A stretch of DNA of 43,765 nucleotides from an uncultured Clostridium sp. (GCA_948470605.1 CAOKPI010000013.1:1-43765); one strand, 5' to 3'. Shown: positions 1 to 8,891, counted from the stretch's first letter. Notes: a model not told the origin generated them from the sequence alone. A program made the numbers and translations.

Positions 1-1164
1 TACATAGTAATTTCTCTATCAAATTTCGACATTACACACTTTATTTTACATACCCGCCTTTCAATATTTTTAAAATCTAACATATATCTTGTTAATTTTC
101 TTTGCAATGGCATCTTTTTTGTTCCAAAACTACTATCTAAACTCGCTAAATTAAATACTATTTTTCTAATTAATGCTAAATTATTTATTGAATTTCCTAT
201 CCTATTTCTTGAATGGTCTTCATCTAATATTACATCTAATCTCCAGTGTAAACCACATTCTATATTCCAATGATCTCTTATTACTTCTTCTAATTTATCT
301 ATTTCTATTTTATAGTCTATTATATAATAATTGTCTGTTATACTTGTTTCATCTTCTATTGTCCTTTCAACTCTTACATATGCAATAGCTTTAACGGTTT
401 CCCATTTCTTTTTATTCTTTATTGTTTCTATATCATAGCTTAAGTAATAACTCCTTTTTTCTGTTCTTCCATGATTTTTTTTATCTGTTACTTCTTTCCA
501 TATTATATCTTTATGAGCCTTTAAGTTATTGATTTTATCAAAATATCTTCTTATATCTTTTTGTAATTCTTTTTGATTTTCTTTTGCTTTCAAAACATAA
601 TGACCACCTTGTTCGACTATCTTTTTCGTTATCTTTTCTTGTGTTCCTATTGCATCTATTGTTATATGAGCACCTGATATGTCTAATAAATCCAACAATT
701 CTGGTATTGCTGTTATTTCATTTGATTTTTCATCCACTTTCACTTGACCTATTGATATTCCTACATCTCCTAAAAATGCTGATACGATATATGGAGTGTT
801 TCCTCCATTAATTGTATCTGTAGCAGATTTCACTGCTTTTCCATCAATGCTTATATTTTTGTCTGTCTTCTTTTTTATTATTTCTTTTGTCCAGTCTACA
901 AATATTTCCATGAATTTTTTACTATCTATTGCTGCAAATACATCTGATAAGCAGTCATGTGATGGTGTCCCATTTTCTAATTTTAATAATTTTATGAAAT
1001 ATTCTTCTTTTATTTTCAGGAAATCAGCTATATTTGTGAAATCTGTTAAACCACATAATATTCCATATATTGTCATTATTAATATATCTATTAATTTATA
1101 TTTTTTTCCTCTTATATCTCTTGGATCTTCTAATATTTCAAATTTTTCAAATAATGTTTTCATT
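1..1164 (-). pseudogene. ISAs1-family transposase, 5' frameshift, 3' end beyond window
   Basis: DDE-type transposase of the ISAs1 (H-repeat) family, which cuts and joins IS ends. A reading frame on the minus strand stays open from about 1151 to the window edge. It encodes the family landmarks: N-terminal FEILEDPRDIRGKKY, DGKAVKSA (first catalytic Asp), ITIDAIGTQ (second Asp) and the C-terminal block DHWNIECGLHWRLD with DEDHSR. The only ATG with a well-spaced Shine-Dalgarno (AGAGG, 1177-1173) is at 1164-1162. It encodes MKTLFEKF and then meets TGA at 1140-1138, one base out of frame with the rest, inside an A5T4 run. A TTG at 1151 is in the long frame but lies about 21 nt from the Shine-Dalgarno. 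So the gene is either inactivated by a 1-nt indel or uses a weak TTG start. The C-terminus is off the window. Family identity is certain; intactness is not. Confidence 0.85.
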
Positions 1165-1212
1165 TGTTTTACCTCTTGAAAACATTATACTATATTTTCT
1201 CACTTTGTACAT

Positions 1213-1234
1213 AAATTTTTAAGCGATTGCCATA
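1213..1234 (+). repeat. Probable terminal inverted repeat of the ISAs1-type element
   Basis: The 22-bp sequence ends in AAGCGATTGCCATA and lies about 50 bp upstream of the transposase start, where the IS end is expected. The same sequence with one mismatch ends the small element at 32029-32050, and an inverted version begins that element at 31940. This supports 1234 as the outer boundary of the IS. The other end and the target duplication are outside the window. Confidence 0.6.
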
Positions 1235-1341
1235 CAAATACATTTAATTTTTTAATCGAATGAATTTCTTAATCTACTTGCTTGCAACATGGAGCTTATT
1301 AAATCTAATTGCTATTTCTATTTTTATTTAATCAGTCATAG

Positions 1342-3429
1342 TTATTTTTTACATTTGGGACATCTTGGTGAACGAACTTTGTTATAAATAGCTTTTTTAT
1401 ATTCAAAACCACACTTATCGCATTTCCATGATACTACTTTTTTTGATGATGGTAAAATATTATCTGGATTTTGTTCTATATTTTTTTGGTAATCCCATTG
1501 TTTAACTATTGTAGGATATTTAGTTGCTAGGTCATTAAATCCTTTTAAAACAATTCTGTTAGTACAATATGGGCAATTACCTCCTTGTGCTCTAGTAGAT
1601 ATTTTTGTTTTCCATTCATGTCCATATTTACATTTCCACCATATCTCCTTATTAGTAAATTTTGCTACTTGATTTGGTTTCAAATTTCCATTTTTTTCGT
1701 AATTCCATTCTTTTGCTATTTCTGGACATAATGTTTCCAAATCATTATATCCTGGTAAAACTATTTTTCCATCACAAATGGAACATCCTGTATTTCTTCT
1801 AGAAGATATTGTTGCCTTCCACTCATGTCCACATTTTCCTTTCCACCATACCTTTTTTTGACTGCCTGGCAAAACTTGGCTTGGTCTTAAATTTCCATTT
1901 TTTTCGTAATTCCATTCTTTTGCTATTTTTGGATATTTTGTTTCTAAATCATTAAACCCAGACCATACTTTTTGATTCATACAATATGGGCATTTTCTTA
2001 TGTTATTATTATGTATTCTGTCATTTATTGAAACAAACCATTCATGTCCATATTTGCATTTCCACCATACTTTTTTTCCTGAACTTTTGCTTACATGACT
2101 AGGCTTTAAATTCCCATTTTTAGCATAATTCCATTCCATAGCTAATGTTGGATATGTTTCTTGTAATGATTTTTCTTTTTCATTATGACTCATTAAATTA
2201 TTTATTTCTTTTACATCTCTCTTAATATTAGAATTTATAGTTATATTAAGCAAATTTCCAATCCAATCTAGTGCTGGTAATACATGCATGCCACTTGCTT
2301 TTATATTATCCACATAAAAATCTTTTGATTTTCCATTAAGTTTTTTACAGCCTTTTTCTCTTATTCTAATTAGAGTTATCCCATGTTCATTACATATATC
2401 ATTTTTCTTATTATCTTTTTCTATATTTTTATGCCACCTTCTACCATCATATTCTATTCCAATTTTTTTACTTGGAATAAAAATATCTAATTCCATTGGC
2501 TTTAACCATTTTGGTTTGTAATTTTCAATTGCATCTTTAAATTTTTTCCTTATATAAAAGAATATTATTTTCTCTGGTAAAGATGTTTGCATTTCGGTAG
2601 CACATTTTTTACAGCCATTTCCACAATTTCTACTAGCAATAGTAGCAATCCACTCATGCCCTTTATTACATTTCCACCATACTTTTTTTCCAGAACTCTT
2701 TGTTACTTGATCAGGTCCTAAATCTCCATTTTTTTCATAATTCCATTCTTTTGCTAATGAAGAATTTTGACTTGCTAAATCATTAAATCCTTTTAGTACT
2801 CTATGTCCTGCACAATATGGACAATTATCTCCACTAACCCTATCTCTTAGTTTTGCTTCCCATTCATGCCCACATTTTCCAATCCACCATACTTTTCTCG
2901 TTATTGTAGACATCACTTGATTCGGTCTTAAATCAATATTTTTTTCATAATTCCATTCTTTTGCTATTTCCGGATATTTTGTTTCAAAATCATTATATCC
3001 TGGTAAAATTTTTTGATTAGAACAATAAGGACATCCATGTTTGCTTTTTGTTCTTGCATACAATTTAGTTTTCCATTCGCCATTACATTTACTACATAGC
3101 CACCATATTTCTTTAGCACTTCCTCTGGTTACATTTTCTGGTCTTATTGTTGCATTCTTTTTATAATTCCATTCTTTTATTAGTTCGGGATCAGTTGTTG
3201 TTAAGTCATTAAAACCTTGCAATACTTTCCTATTAGAACAATAAGGACATCCATTTCCTTTAAATCTATCACTGACTCTAGCAATCCATATATGTCCATA
3301 TTTACATTTCCACCATGCCTTTTTAGTACTTCCATATGATGTTTTTGTAGGATCTATATCACTATTTTTTTCATAATTCCATTCTTTCATCAAAAAATCA
3401 TTGTCTATTAAAAAATTTTTTTGATTCAA
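1342..3429 (-). CDS. Eight zinc-ribbon repeats flanking a PD-(D/E)XK-like nuclease domain
   Basis: A 695-residue protein built from about 70-residue repeats of the PF14311 (DUF4379, probable zinc-ribbon) type. Each repeat has an EWNYEKN motif, a KKVWWKC..GHEW block and a C-P-x-C knuckle. Four repeats lie at about 8-280 and four at about 430-695. Between them, at about 285-400, sits a domain resembling Vsr/DUF559 nucleases, with MELDIFIP (E313, D315), IGIEYDG (E326, D328) and a following W-H. The TTG start at 3429 is placed by GAGGAG upstream. One central repeat keeps CGH and CPYC but lacks the first Cys pair. The HTH gene upstream (3468-3998) is in the same direction with 38 bp between, so co-transcription is likely. 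Nucleic-acid binding and cleavage are inferred from the domains. I know of no experimentally assigned role; defence or element maintenance is possible. Confidence 0.8.
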   Translation of the reverse strand: MNQKNFLIDNDFLMKEWNYEKNSDIDPTKTSYGSTKKAWWKCKYGHIWIARVSDRFKGNGCPYCSNRKVLQGFNDLTTTDPELIKEWNYKKNATIRPENVTRGSAKEIWWLCSKCNGEWKTKLYARTKSKHGCPYCSNQKILPGYNDFETKYPEIAKEWNYEKNIDLRPNQVMSTITRKVWWIGKCGHEWEAKLRDRVSGDNCPYCAGHRVLKGFNDLASQNSSLAKEWNYEKNGDLGPDQVTKSSGKKVWWKCNKGHEWIATIASRNCGNGCKKCATEMQTSLPEKIIFFYIRKKFKDAIENYKPKWLKPMELDIFIPSKKIGIEYDGRRWHKNIEKDNKKNDICNEHGITLIRIREKGCKKLNGKSKDFYVDNIKASGMHVLPALDWIGNLLNITINSNIKRDVKEINNLMSHNEKEKSLQETYPTLAMEWNYAKNGNLKPSHVSKSSGKKVWWKCKYGHEWFVSINDRIHNNNIRKCPYCMNQKVWSGFNDLETKYPKIAKEWNYEKNGNLRPSQVLPGSQKKVWWKGKCGHEWKATISSRRNTGCSICDGKIVLPGYNDLETLCPEIAKEWNYEKNGNLKPNQVAKFTNKEIWWKCKYGHEWKTKISTRAQGGNCPYCTNRIVLKGFNDLATKYPTIVKQWDYQKNIEQNPDNILPSSKKVVSWKCDKCGFEYKKAIYNKVRSPRCPKCKK

Positions 3430-3467
3430 ATATAATCTCTCCTCTTAAAATACTATTTATATTATAA

Positions 3468-3998
3468 TTATATTAATTCTACTAATTCTATCAAATCACT
3501 CATAGTCATTATAACTCCAGTTTTTTCAAGTCTTTTCATTAAATTAATAATAATAACCTTTCGTGCTTTTAAATCCCAATTATTTAATTCATGTTTAATG
3601 CGTTCCATTCCATTGGGCTTACTAATATAATAATCTTCTAATATATTAATAAAATGGTCATATTTATTTTTAGGAAATATATCGATTATATGTGTATCAA
3701 CACCTTCTGTTTTCATTTTTTCAATAATATCTAAAGTATTGACACCTTCAATCTTTATTGTTTTTTCTTTTAGCATCTCTAAATCCATAATTTTCCCTAA
3801 TTCTTCATCCGATACTAAGTCCTCAAGATTGCAGTGAAAAATTTTGCATAAAATAGGAATTTTATTCCATTCTGGATAACTTTCATCACATTCCCATTTT
3901 GAAATACTTTGCCTTGATACTCCAACTTGTTCTGCTAATTCTTCTTGTGATAGATTTTTAGACTTTCGTAGATTTTGTATATTATTACCTAATTTCAT
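3468..3998 (-). CDS. XRE-family helix-turn-helix regulator
   Basis: A 176-residue protein with an N-terminal Cro/C1-type HTH at about residues 5-60 (QNLRKSKNLSQEELAEQVGV, then SRQSISKWE). The C-terminal part of about 100 residues I do not recognise. The start at 3998 is preceded by a perfect AAGGAGG eight bases away. The frame is open upstream to 4178, but that stretch has no Shine-Dalgarno of its own and simply follows the stop of the upstream gene. Downstream is the zinc-ribbon/nuclease gene, which it may regulate. Confidence 0.85.
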   Translation of the reverse strand: MKLGNNIQNLRKSKNLSQEELAEQVGVSRQSISKWECDESYPEWNKIPILCKIFHCNLEDLVSDEELGKIMDLEMLKEKTIKIEGVNTLDIIEKMKTEGVDTHIIDIFPKNKYDHFINILEDYYISKPNGMERIKHELNNWDLKARKVIIINLMKRLEKTGVIMTMSDLIELVELI

Positions 3999-4178
3999 TG
4001 TATTACCTCCTTCTTTTATAGCTAAATTATATATTTTAGAATTGATTAAATCTACCAACTTTGAGTTGCATTTTACATGACTATACAAATTATTTGGCAA
4101 TATTTTATCATAAAAAGGATCAAAAAGATAGTTCTTTTGTTTGTCCATTTTCAATAAATAATATAAAAAACTATTCAA

Positions 4179-5087
4179 CTAGCAATAATATTTTCGTTCT
4201 CTATCAATATATTGTTCCAAATCAACCACACAATAGTTAGCATCAGGTAGTTCCTTTTGTAATCTCGTTTCTAGTTTTGAATCACAAATAATATAAGCTC
4301 TTTTAGTAGAACTCTCCCTTATAAAATATTTAAGTCTTGTAATCTTTTCAGTATCTAAAAAATAAAAGGTATTAATAAATTTATCTTTATTGTTTGCATA
4401 TTCACAAAAACTATATTCAGATAAATAAGCTCCTTTATAGCATTTATCTATAATTTCTTTCCATCTTATACTATGTAAATATTTTAATTTTTCTTTATTA
4501 ATAGCATTATCTTCAATTATTAATATTTGATTCAACCCAAAAGCAAAATCATTTAAATTTATTCTGTTTATATCATCTATTAAAATAATAATATTTCTAT
4601 ATTTCATTTCTTTTTGTATATCATAAATTACAGATTGAATGTATTTATTATCATGTTCTTTAAGAATTTGATAAGCTAAGTATTCAAATCCGTTTATATC
4701 AAATATTCCTATAAATCTTCTACCTGTTGTTGTAAATATTCTTTTATCTTTTATTGCAAATGATGGTGTAAAATCAACGGTATTACAGTTATGATAAAAA
4801 GCAGCTATGTTACTTAATTTTAATAATCTTTCTCTATATTTTGCATTTTTATTTGATTTATTATATTCAAAGTTTAATAATTTTACATATTGGATTCCAG
4901 ATTTACCCAATACTAACATCCACTTAATTTTTCTTAAAAAATTTTTATCTATTAAATTTTTAATTCTATTTCTATAATATCTACTACTATTAAAAAAATA
5001 CTTTGCATCACTTACATTTAAGTATTGATATTTTGCAATAAATTTTATCAAAGAAATCTCCTCTTTATTTGTCGGAAAATAACTCAC
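4179..5087 (-). CDS. Winged-helix protein, replication-relaxation-like
   Basis: About 302 residues. The N-terminal 70 residues look like a winged helix (ISLIKFIAKYQYLNVSDAKY, then YYRNRIKNLIDKNFL). This matches the N-terminus of the protein at 17170-18120 in layout (LILFLAEYGIITNENVKLLY, YYYKNRLASLAKGDMI), and both share a Y-x-x-R-x-x-x-I-S/A-x-I-A block and an RR/RY-F/V-G-I motif around residues 115-135. The family resembles the replication-relaxation proteins (PF13814) of mobile elements; that assignment is tentative. The GTG start at 5087 has GGAGGTGAT upstream; the in-frame ATG at 5102 is part of that Shine-Dalgarno. A hairpin (5137-5174) precedes the gene, as one precedes its paralogue. 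It probably belongs to an older element left of the att copy at 6276. Confidence 0.6.
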   Translation of the reverse strand: MSYFPTNKEEISLIKFIAKYQYLNVSDAKYFFNSSRYYRNRIKNLIDKNFLRKIKWMLVLGKSGIQYVKLLNFEYNKSNKNAKYRERLLKLSNIAAFYHNCNTVDFTPSFAIKDKRIFTTTGRRFIGIFDINGFEYLAYQILKEHDNKYIQSVIYDIQKEMKYRNIIILIDDINRINLNDFAFGLNQILIIEDNAINKEKLKYLHSIRWKEIIDKCYKGAYLSEYSFCEYANNKDKFINTFYFLDTEKITRLKYFIRESSTKRAYIICDSKLETRLQKELPDANYCVVDLEQYIDRERKYYC

Positions 5088-5136
5088 ACTTATCACCTCC
5101 AATACTAACTAATAATTTATCAATAAATTGTCCGTT

Positions 5137-5174
5137 GGTAAGATAGTCGATAGCTACGCCATCGACTACTTACC
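5137..5174 (-). other. Long stem-loop upstream of winged-helix gene
   Basis: GGTAAGATAGTCGAT (5137-5151) pairs with ATCGACTACTTACC (5161-5174), with one bulge and a 9-nt loop. There is no U-tract on the minus strand, so it is not a simple terminator. It sits about 50 bp upstream of the winged-helix gene. A different hairpin has the same relative position at 18176-18217. It may be a cis site for replication or transfer, or a leader structure. Confidence 0.6.
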
Positions 5175-5304
5175 TCCACTACAAAAACTATATCATTAAC
5201 CTCACAAAATGCTTGAAATATGTGCATTTTCTCGTGATGTGAAATATGCCAAAATTCTTTCTTAAAAAAAGTTAATTTTGCTATACTTTTTGTTACTGTA
5301 AAAT

Positions 5305-6006
5305 TTACATTTTTTTGCAGTTTGTACTACCATTTATGATAGATTTTTTATAATAATTTAATAAGTTATCTGGATTATTATCTTCTGCTAGAAAATATAA
5401 ATTTATTAAATGCTCTCGATTTACATTTTGTAATATAAATTGAAAATTACTATTATACAAATCATATAAAACATATACAATATTTTTTATCATATTAATT
5501 TTATCTTGTTTCATATATTCAAGCATATAAGAATCATAATTAAAATCTAATCTGTCAATGATTTCAAAAAATTCTTTTGGAATTTCGTTACTATTATTTA
5601 TAATTAAATAAAATAAATCATCTATATTATATTTTATATTATTATCTTTAACAATTTTGTTAATACCCTCTTTACTTTTTGGTATATAGGGGTGTTGATT
5701 TTTTTGATAATAGGGTATATCTGCAATATAAATATTTCTTGATACTATTTCTTTATTTTCATTTCTTATAATTTCTGTTTCTATATAGCCAAGTTCTTGT
5801 AAATGTGAAATCCATCTACTAACTGAGACAGCTGTTACGTTATATAAATCTGCAAAATATTTATTTTGAGCATAACAATAACCATTTTTATTGGCTAATG
5901 CTGTAATTTCCCCATATAATAACTTTTCGGCATATTTTAAATTAGTGTCATACCTAACTGTTGCAGGTATGATTGCATAATAATTGGGTTGTTCTTTTTG
6001 ACTCAT
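5305..6006 (-). CDS. HTH_36-type replication initiator-like protein
   Basis: A 233-residue protein. The N-terminal half (YYAIIPATVRYD, then KYAEKLLYGEITALANKNGY, NKYFADLYNVTAVSVSRWIS) is the winged helix-turn-helix (PF13730) found in plasmid, phage and integrative-element replication proteins. The C-terminal half is Asn- and Tyr-rich and unrecognised. ATG at 6006 is chosen because GGAGGTG lies just upstream; the ATG at 6021 is inside that site. Orientation and position relative to the tRNA-fMet att copy (6276) parallel the replication genes of the two elements to the right, but no excisionase or integrase lies between. Two stem-loops at 6091-6180 precede it and may be its control or origin region. 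It is likely a relic of a third element. Confidence 0.65.
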   Translation of the reverse strand: MSQKEQPNYYAIIPATVRYDTNLKYAEKLLYGEITALANKNGYCYAQNKYFADLYNVTAVSVSRWISHLQELGYIETEIIRNENKEIVSRNIYIADIPYYQKNQHPYIPKSKEGINKIVKDNNIKYNIDDLFYLIINNSNEIPKEFFEIIDRLDFNYDSYMLEYMKQDKINMIKNIVYVLYDLYNSNFQFILQNVNREHLINLYFLAEDNNPDNLLNYYKKSIINGSTNCKKM

Positions 6007-6090
6007 ATTATGCACCTCCATATCTTTAAATTTTGCTGAAGGGCAAATTTATAAAGTATGAAAGTGTTTATAAACGAAAAAACGAATTTG

Positions 6091-6180
6091 AGAATTTCTA
6101 AGTGGTGGTAACCACAAAGAAATTCTAGAAATTCCCATATTTATCTTGTACGGAAATTCCTCCCACTGGGAGAACTTTCC
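6091..6180. other. Two adjacent hairpins upstream of replication-type gene
   Basis: The first has nested arms AGAATTTCT/AGAAATTCT (6091-6099, 6118-6126) and GTGGT/ACCAC. The second pairs GGAAATTCCTCCC (6152-6164) with GGGAGAACTTTCC (6168-6180) around a 3-nt loop. They occupy the region between the initiator-like gene and the att copy. A replication origin or a leader control element is possible; neither is shown by the sequence alone. Confidence 0.5.
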
Positions 6181-6194
6181 TACAATATAAAAAA

Positions 6195-6223
6195 AGAGAC
6201 CTTACTTTTATAGTAAAATCTCT
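6195..6223 (-). terminator. Terminator following tRNA 3' fragment
   Basis: On the minus strand the stem AGAGA..TTACT / AGTAA..TCTCT is followed by seven U. It lies about 50 bp past the CCA end of the tRNA fragment at 6276, matching the place of the terminators behind the copies at 23841 and 31728. Confidence 0.65.
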
Positions 6224-6275
6224 GTATTAAAAATTACATTTAAAGGGACATCCCTTTAGGTAAAAACTTCCGAAT

Positions 6276-6320
6276 TGGTTGCGGGAGAAGGACTCGAACC
6301 TTCGACCTTCGGGTTATGAG
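6276..6320 (-). repeat. att copy A: 3' part of tRNA-fMet
   Basis: A 45-nt copy from the anticodon loop to CCA of the initiator tRNA. It is identical to the copy at 23841-23885 except for two changes that keep a T-stem pair (A/T swapped on both sides). The 5' half of a tRNA is absent, so it is not a tRNA gene. It is the outermost att scar of the tandem array. Confidence 0.9.
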
Positions 6321-6377
6321 TAATTTTTGCAAACGATTGGTAGACAAGGCTTTTGGATGTATTTATTGGTATATTTG

Positions 6378-6448
6378 GTGTGCCCAATTTTTGTACTTTG
6401 TAAATTTATGTGATTTTGGGTTCGTTTTTGGGAATTGTGTGCCCAAAT
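6378..6448 (+). repeat. Integrase arm-type repeats, left end of element 1
   Basis: GTGTGCCCAA at 6378-6387 and GTGTGCCCAAAT at 6437-6448 (plus a partial AGCCCAAC after it) are direct repeats just inside the element. The same core occurs twice near the right end (about 23750-23772). Such paired short repeats flanking an att core are typical arm sites of tyrosine recombinases. Confidence 0.55.
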
Positions 6449-6484
6449 TGAGCCCAACAAAATAAATTTATGGAGGTTTTGATT

Positions 6485-6811
6485 ATGAATAAAAAATGTT
6501 TTTATTGTTTTGAAAGTATAAATAATAATTTTGATAGTGAGAATGACCTGATGACAGATTGGCTGGATTTTAGGTCTGAAGAATTGGAAACTAATTTGAG
6601 TGAGGAAGATAAAAGGCATTTGCTTAAGTTCGATGTGTTTGCTGATAGGATTTTAGATGCTACTTTGGATTCTAAAAAGGATTATGTTTCTGATGTTTTA
6701 GATGATTTGCATGATGATTTTTTACAACATTGTATTTATTGGAATGAGAAGTATTATAGGACTGGGTTTAGTGATGCTGTTAAGTTGCTGAATAATGCTT
6801 TAAATTCTTAG
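6485..6811 (+). CDS. Small acidic protein with YWNEKY motif (DUF6809-like)
   Basis: A 108-residue acidic protein. ATG at 6485 is chosen since GGAGG lies 8 nt upstream. The N-terminus has a C-F-Y-C-F stretch. The C-terminal YWNEKYYRTGFSDAVKLL closely resembles YWNKKYFKLGFTYMVSL in the protein at 25211-25855 of element 2. This places both in one family, similar in my recollection to DUF6809 of clostridial mobile elements. Function unknown. It is convergent with the ATPase gene and shares a bidirectional terminator at 6829-6876. Confidence 0.6.
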   Translation: MNKKCFYCFESINNNFDSENDLMTDWLDFRSEELETNLSEEDKRHLLKFDVFADRILDATLDSKKDYVSDVLDDLHDDFLQHCIYWNEKYYRTGFSDAVKLLNNALNS

Positions 6812-6828
6812 GTTTATGCCTAAAATTG

Positions 6829-6876
6829 AAGGTGGGTAAAAAGAAATTTTTAAAAACTTCTCTTTGCCCACCTTTT
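6829..6876. terminator. Bidirectional terminator between convergent genes
   Basis: AAGGTGGG pairs with CCCACCTT across an A/T-rich middle, with U-runs downstream on both strands. It separates the small plus-strand gene from the minus-strand ATPase gene. Confidence 0.65.
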
Positions 6877-6882
6877 ATATTT

Positions 6883-8217
6883 TTATTTTTCTTTTAGATA
6901 TCTTTTCAAAAGAAATGTTAAGAAATAGGGGAAAGTATAAAATTTACCGTTAAATCCTATATTTCTATTACATAATTTTATTCCATATTTGATATCTTTG
7001 TATAAATTGTTACTGATCAAATTATTAAGTGAAATTGTCGCATTATCATTTGCTTTTACTTCAATAGGAATTAAAGAATTTGTATCTCTAACCATAAAAT
7101 CCATTTCAAGTTTTTTACTATCGTCTCTATAAAAATATAAATCATATCCTGCTTTTACTAACATATCTCCTACTATATTTTCATATAAAGCACCTTTATA
7201 AGTATTCATATTTTCATTATTTCTTAAGTCATCTTGAACTTCTTCATCTAATGACCCAATTAATAATCCAGTATCTGCAAAGTATAATCTATAATTATCA
7301 GGATTGTAATTTCCTTTTAATGGTAGACTTGCTTGTTCCATTGCGTAACAAATATTTACTATTCCAGCATTTGCAAGCCATTCAACCACACCAACATATT
7401 CTCTATTTCTGGCTCCATCTGCTATTTTAGATATTTGAAACTTCTTATTTTCATTGCCTAAAAATACTGGTATTTTTCGATAACAGTTTAATATTTTTGT
7501 TTTATCTAGTCCTCCTGCATATTTTGTTATATCTTCTTCATAATCTAATAAAATTTGTTGTTGCATTTTTAAGATACCACTAAAATTTTTATTGGTAACA
7601 AATTGATTTACGATTGCAGGCATTCCTCCTACTATCATGTATTCTTTAAAATTAGACATCATTACATTGTATTGTATATCACTTAATGGTTTTAATTCTA
7701 TCATACATTTATATAAATCATTAATCTGTTCATCCGTATATCCTTTAGCCCATAAAAATTCTTCAAAATCCAAAGAATTCATGATATAATCTTCTTTATT
7801 GCCAACACTATTTGATTCAATTTCTTTATAATTTATTCCCATTAAGGAGCCTGAACATATAACGTCATATCTACCATCTTCTCTAAATGCTTTTAATGAA
7901 GTTGCTGTGTTTACACAGTCTTGCATTTCATCAAAAAATATTAAGGTATTATATTCATTTAGCTTTAATTCTGGCATTTTTAATGTTATATTTTTTATTA
8001 TATTATCAACTTCAAATCCATCGTTAAATATTGTTTTAAATTGTGGCTGAAGTGCAAAGTTTATTTCTACAAAGGTTTTATAATTGTTCTCTCCAAAATT
8101 TCTTATGGCATTTGTTTTTCCAATCTGTCTTGCACCCTTTATTATTAAGGGTAATTTATTACTATTATTTTTCCATTTAATAAGGTAATTATCAATTTTT
8201 CTTTTTAATCGTTCCAT
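6883..8217 (-). CDS. AAA ATPase with DUF4143 C-terminal domain
   Basis: A 444-residue protein of the AAA_14/DUF4143 family. Walker A is GARQIGKT (about 28-35), Walker B is TLIFFDEMQD, and a sensor-like CSGSLMG follows. The C-terminal half ends in a DUF4143 domain with a PD-(D/E)XK-like motif (LEMDFMVRD, then IPIEVKAN at about 380-395). The length is normal for the family. The physiological role is poorly known; members are common in accessory regions of gut Bacillota. ATG at 8217 is supported by AGGAGG. It is the last gene of the cargo, separated from the small anchored protein by 110 bp. Confidence 0.85.
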   Translation of the reverse strand: MERLKRKIDNYLIKWKNNSNKLPLIIKGARQIGKTNAIRNFGENNYKTFVEINFALQPQFKTIFNDGFEVDNIIKNITLKMPELKLNEYNTLIFFDEMQDCVNTATSLKAFREDGRYDVICSGSLMGINYKEIESNSVGNKEDYIMNSLDFEEFLWAKGYTDEQINDLYKCMIELKPLSDIQYNVMMSNFKEYMIVGGMPAIVNQFVTNKNFSGILKMQQQILLDYEEDITKYAGGLDKTKILNCYRKIPVFLGNENKKFQISKIADGARNREYVGVVEWLANAGIVNICYAMEQASLPLKGNYNPDNYRLYFADTGLLIGSLDEEVQDDLRNNENMNTYKGALYENIVGDMLVKAGYDLYFYRDDSKKLEMDFMVRDTNSLIPIEVKANDNATISLNNLISNNLYKDIKYGIKLCNRNIGFNGKFYTFPYFLTFLLKRYLKEK

Positions 8218-8328
8218 AAATTTTTTACCTCCTCTTATAATAGTATATCACATTTTTAGAAAAATTTCAATGCTATTAAATCACATTTTTATATGATATT
8301 TCGACATATTTTTCACATTTTTAGAATT

Positions 8329-8793
8329 TTATTTCAATTTTGTTTTATCACTTGTCTTATAGAACTTTGTCCCAGAACTATTAACTAAAGTATTTTCATC
8401 TTCAATCCTTAATTCCTCAGGCTGTTTTACAAAATTCATTGGAGAATCATCAACTGGAGAATGCGTTACTGAATAAGTGATTCTAATATTATTGCCGTCT
8501 ATTTCATAAGTACCATCATTATAAGCATCAGATGCATATATTACAGAATTCTCTGAAAATATATAAGTAAATGCTTCTGTTCCATATGGTCTTTCGGCAT
8601 TATATGTACCTAATATTTTGTATTTAATATTTTGTTCTATATTATTTTCAACAATATTATTTACAACTTCATTCTCAATTATATTCATTTCAATTTCATT
8701 TTTTTTGCCAGAATTATTGTTTATGAAAAATAAACTAGCAATTAATAATAATACAAAAATTATAATTATATATATCATATATTTTCTATTCAT
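8329..8793 (-). CDS. Small membrane-anchored secreted protein
   Basis: A 154-residue protein with an N-terminal hydrophobic segment (residues 6-24) following a basic start, then an Asn/Glu-rich linker with V-x-N-N-I-V-E-N-type repeats, and a C-terminal globular part containing Y-E-I-D-G-N-N-I-R-I. The tail resembles the lipocalin-like or immunity-type beta domains of DUF5640-like proteins, but I cannot assign it. There is no lipobox Cys. AGAGG precedes the ATG. Likely exposed outside the cell. Confidence 0.6.
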   Translation of the reverse strand: MNRKYMIYIIIIFVLLLIASLFFINNNSGKKNEIEMNIIENEVVNNIVENNIEQNIKYKILGTYNAERPYGTEAFTYIFSENSVIYASDAYNDGTYEIDGNNIRITYSVTHSPVDDSPMNFVKQPEELRIEDENTLVNSSGTKFYKTSDKTKLK

Positions 8794-8891
8794 TTTACCT
8801 CTCCAACAAAATTATGGAATAACATTATAAAAAACCTAATAGTAAACTAAACTTATTTAATATCTTTTATCACAAAATCCCATTTTATAAT

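Noticed and set aside
173-1179. Plus-strand ORFs rich in Leu and Phe
   Set aside because: They are antisense to the ISAs1 transposase, whose minus-strand frame shows clear family motifs.
1342-3429. CRISPR-like or tandem DNA repeats (recurrent TTCCATTCTTTT words)
   Set aside because: The period of about 210 bp and the open frame show they encode the EWNYEKN zinc-ribbon repeats of one protein.
3999-4178. N-terminal extension of the XRE gene
   Set aside because: No Shine-Dalgarno at the upstream TTG and a perfect one before ATG 3998.
6276-6320. A tRNA gene at this place (and at 23841-23885)
   Set aside because: Only the 3' 45 nt are present; there is no D-arm or acceptor 5' strand, so these are att scars.
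6314-6619. A 101-codon minus-strand ORF
   Set aside because: It overlaps the att site and the better-supported plus-strand gene with its own Shine-Dalgarno.
8618-8830. Hydrophobic plus-strand ORF
   Set aside because: Antisense to the anchored protein gene, without a convincing ribosome site.
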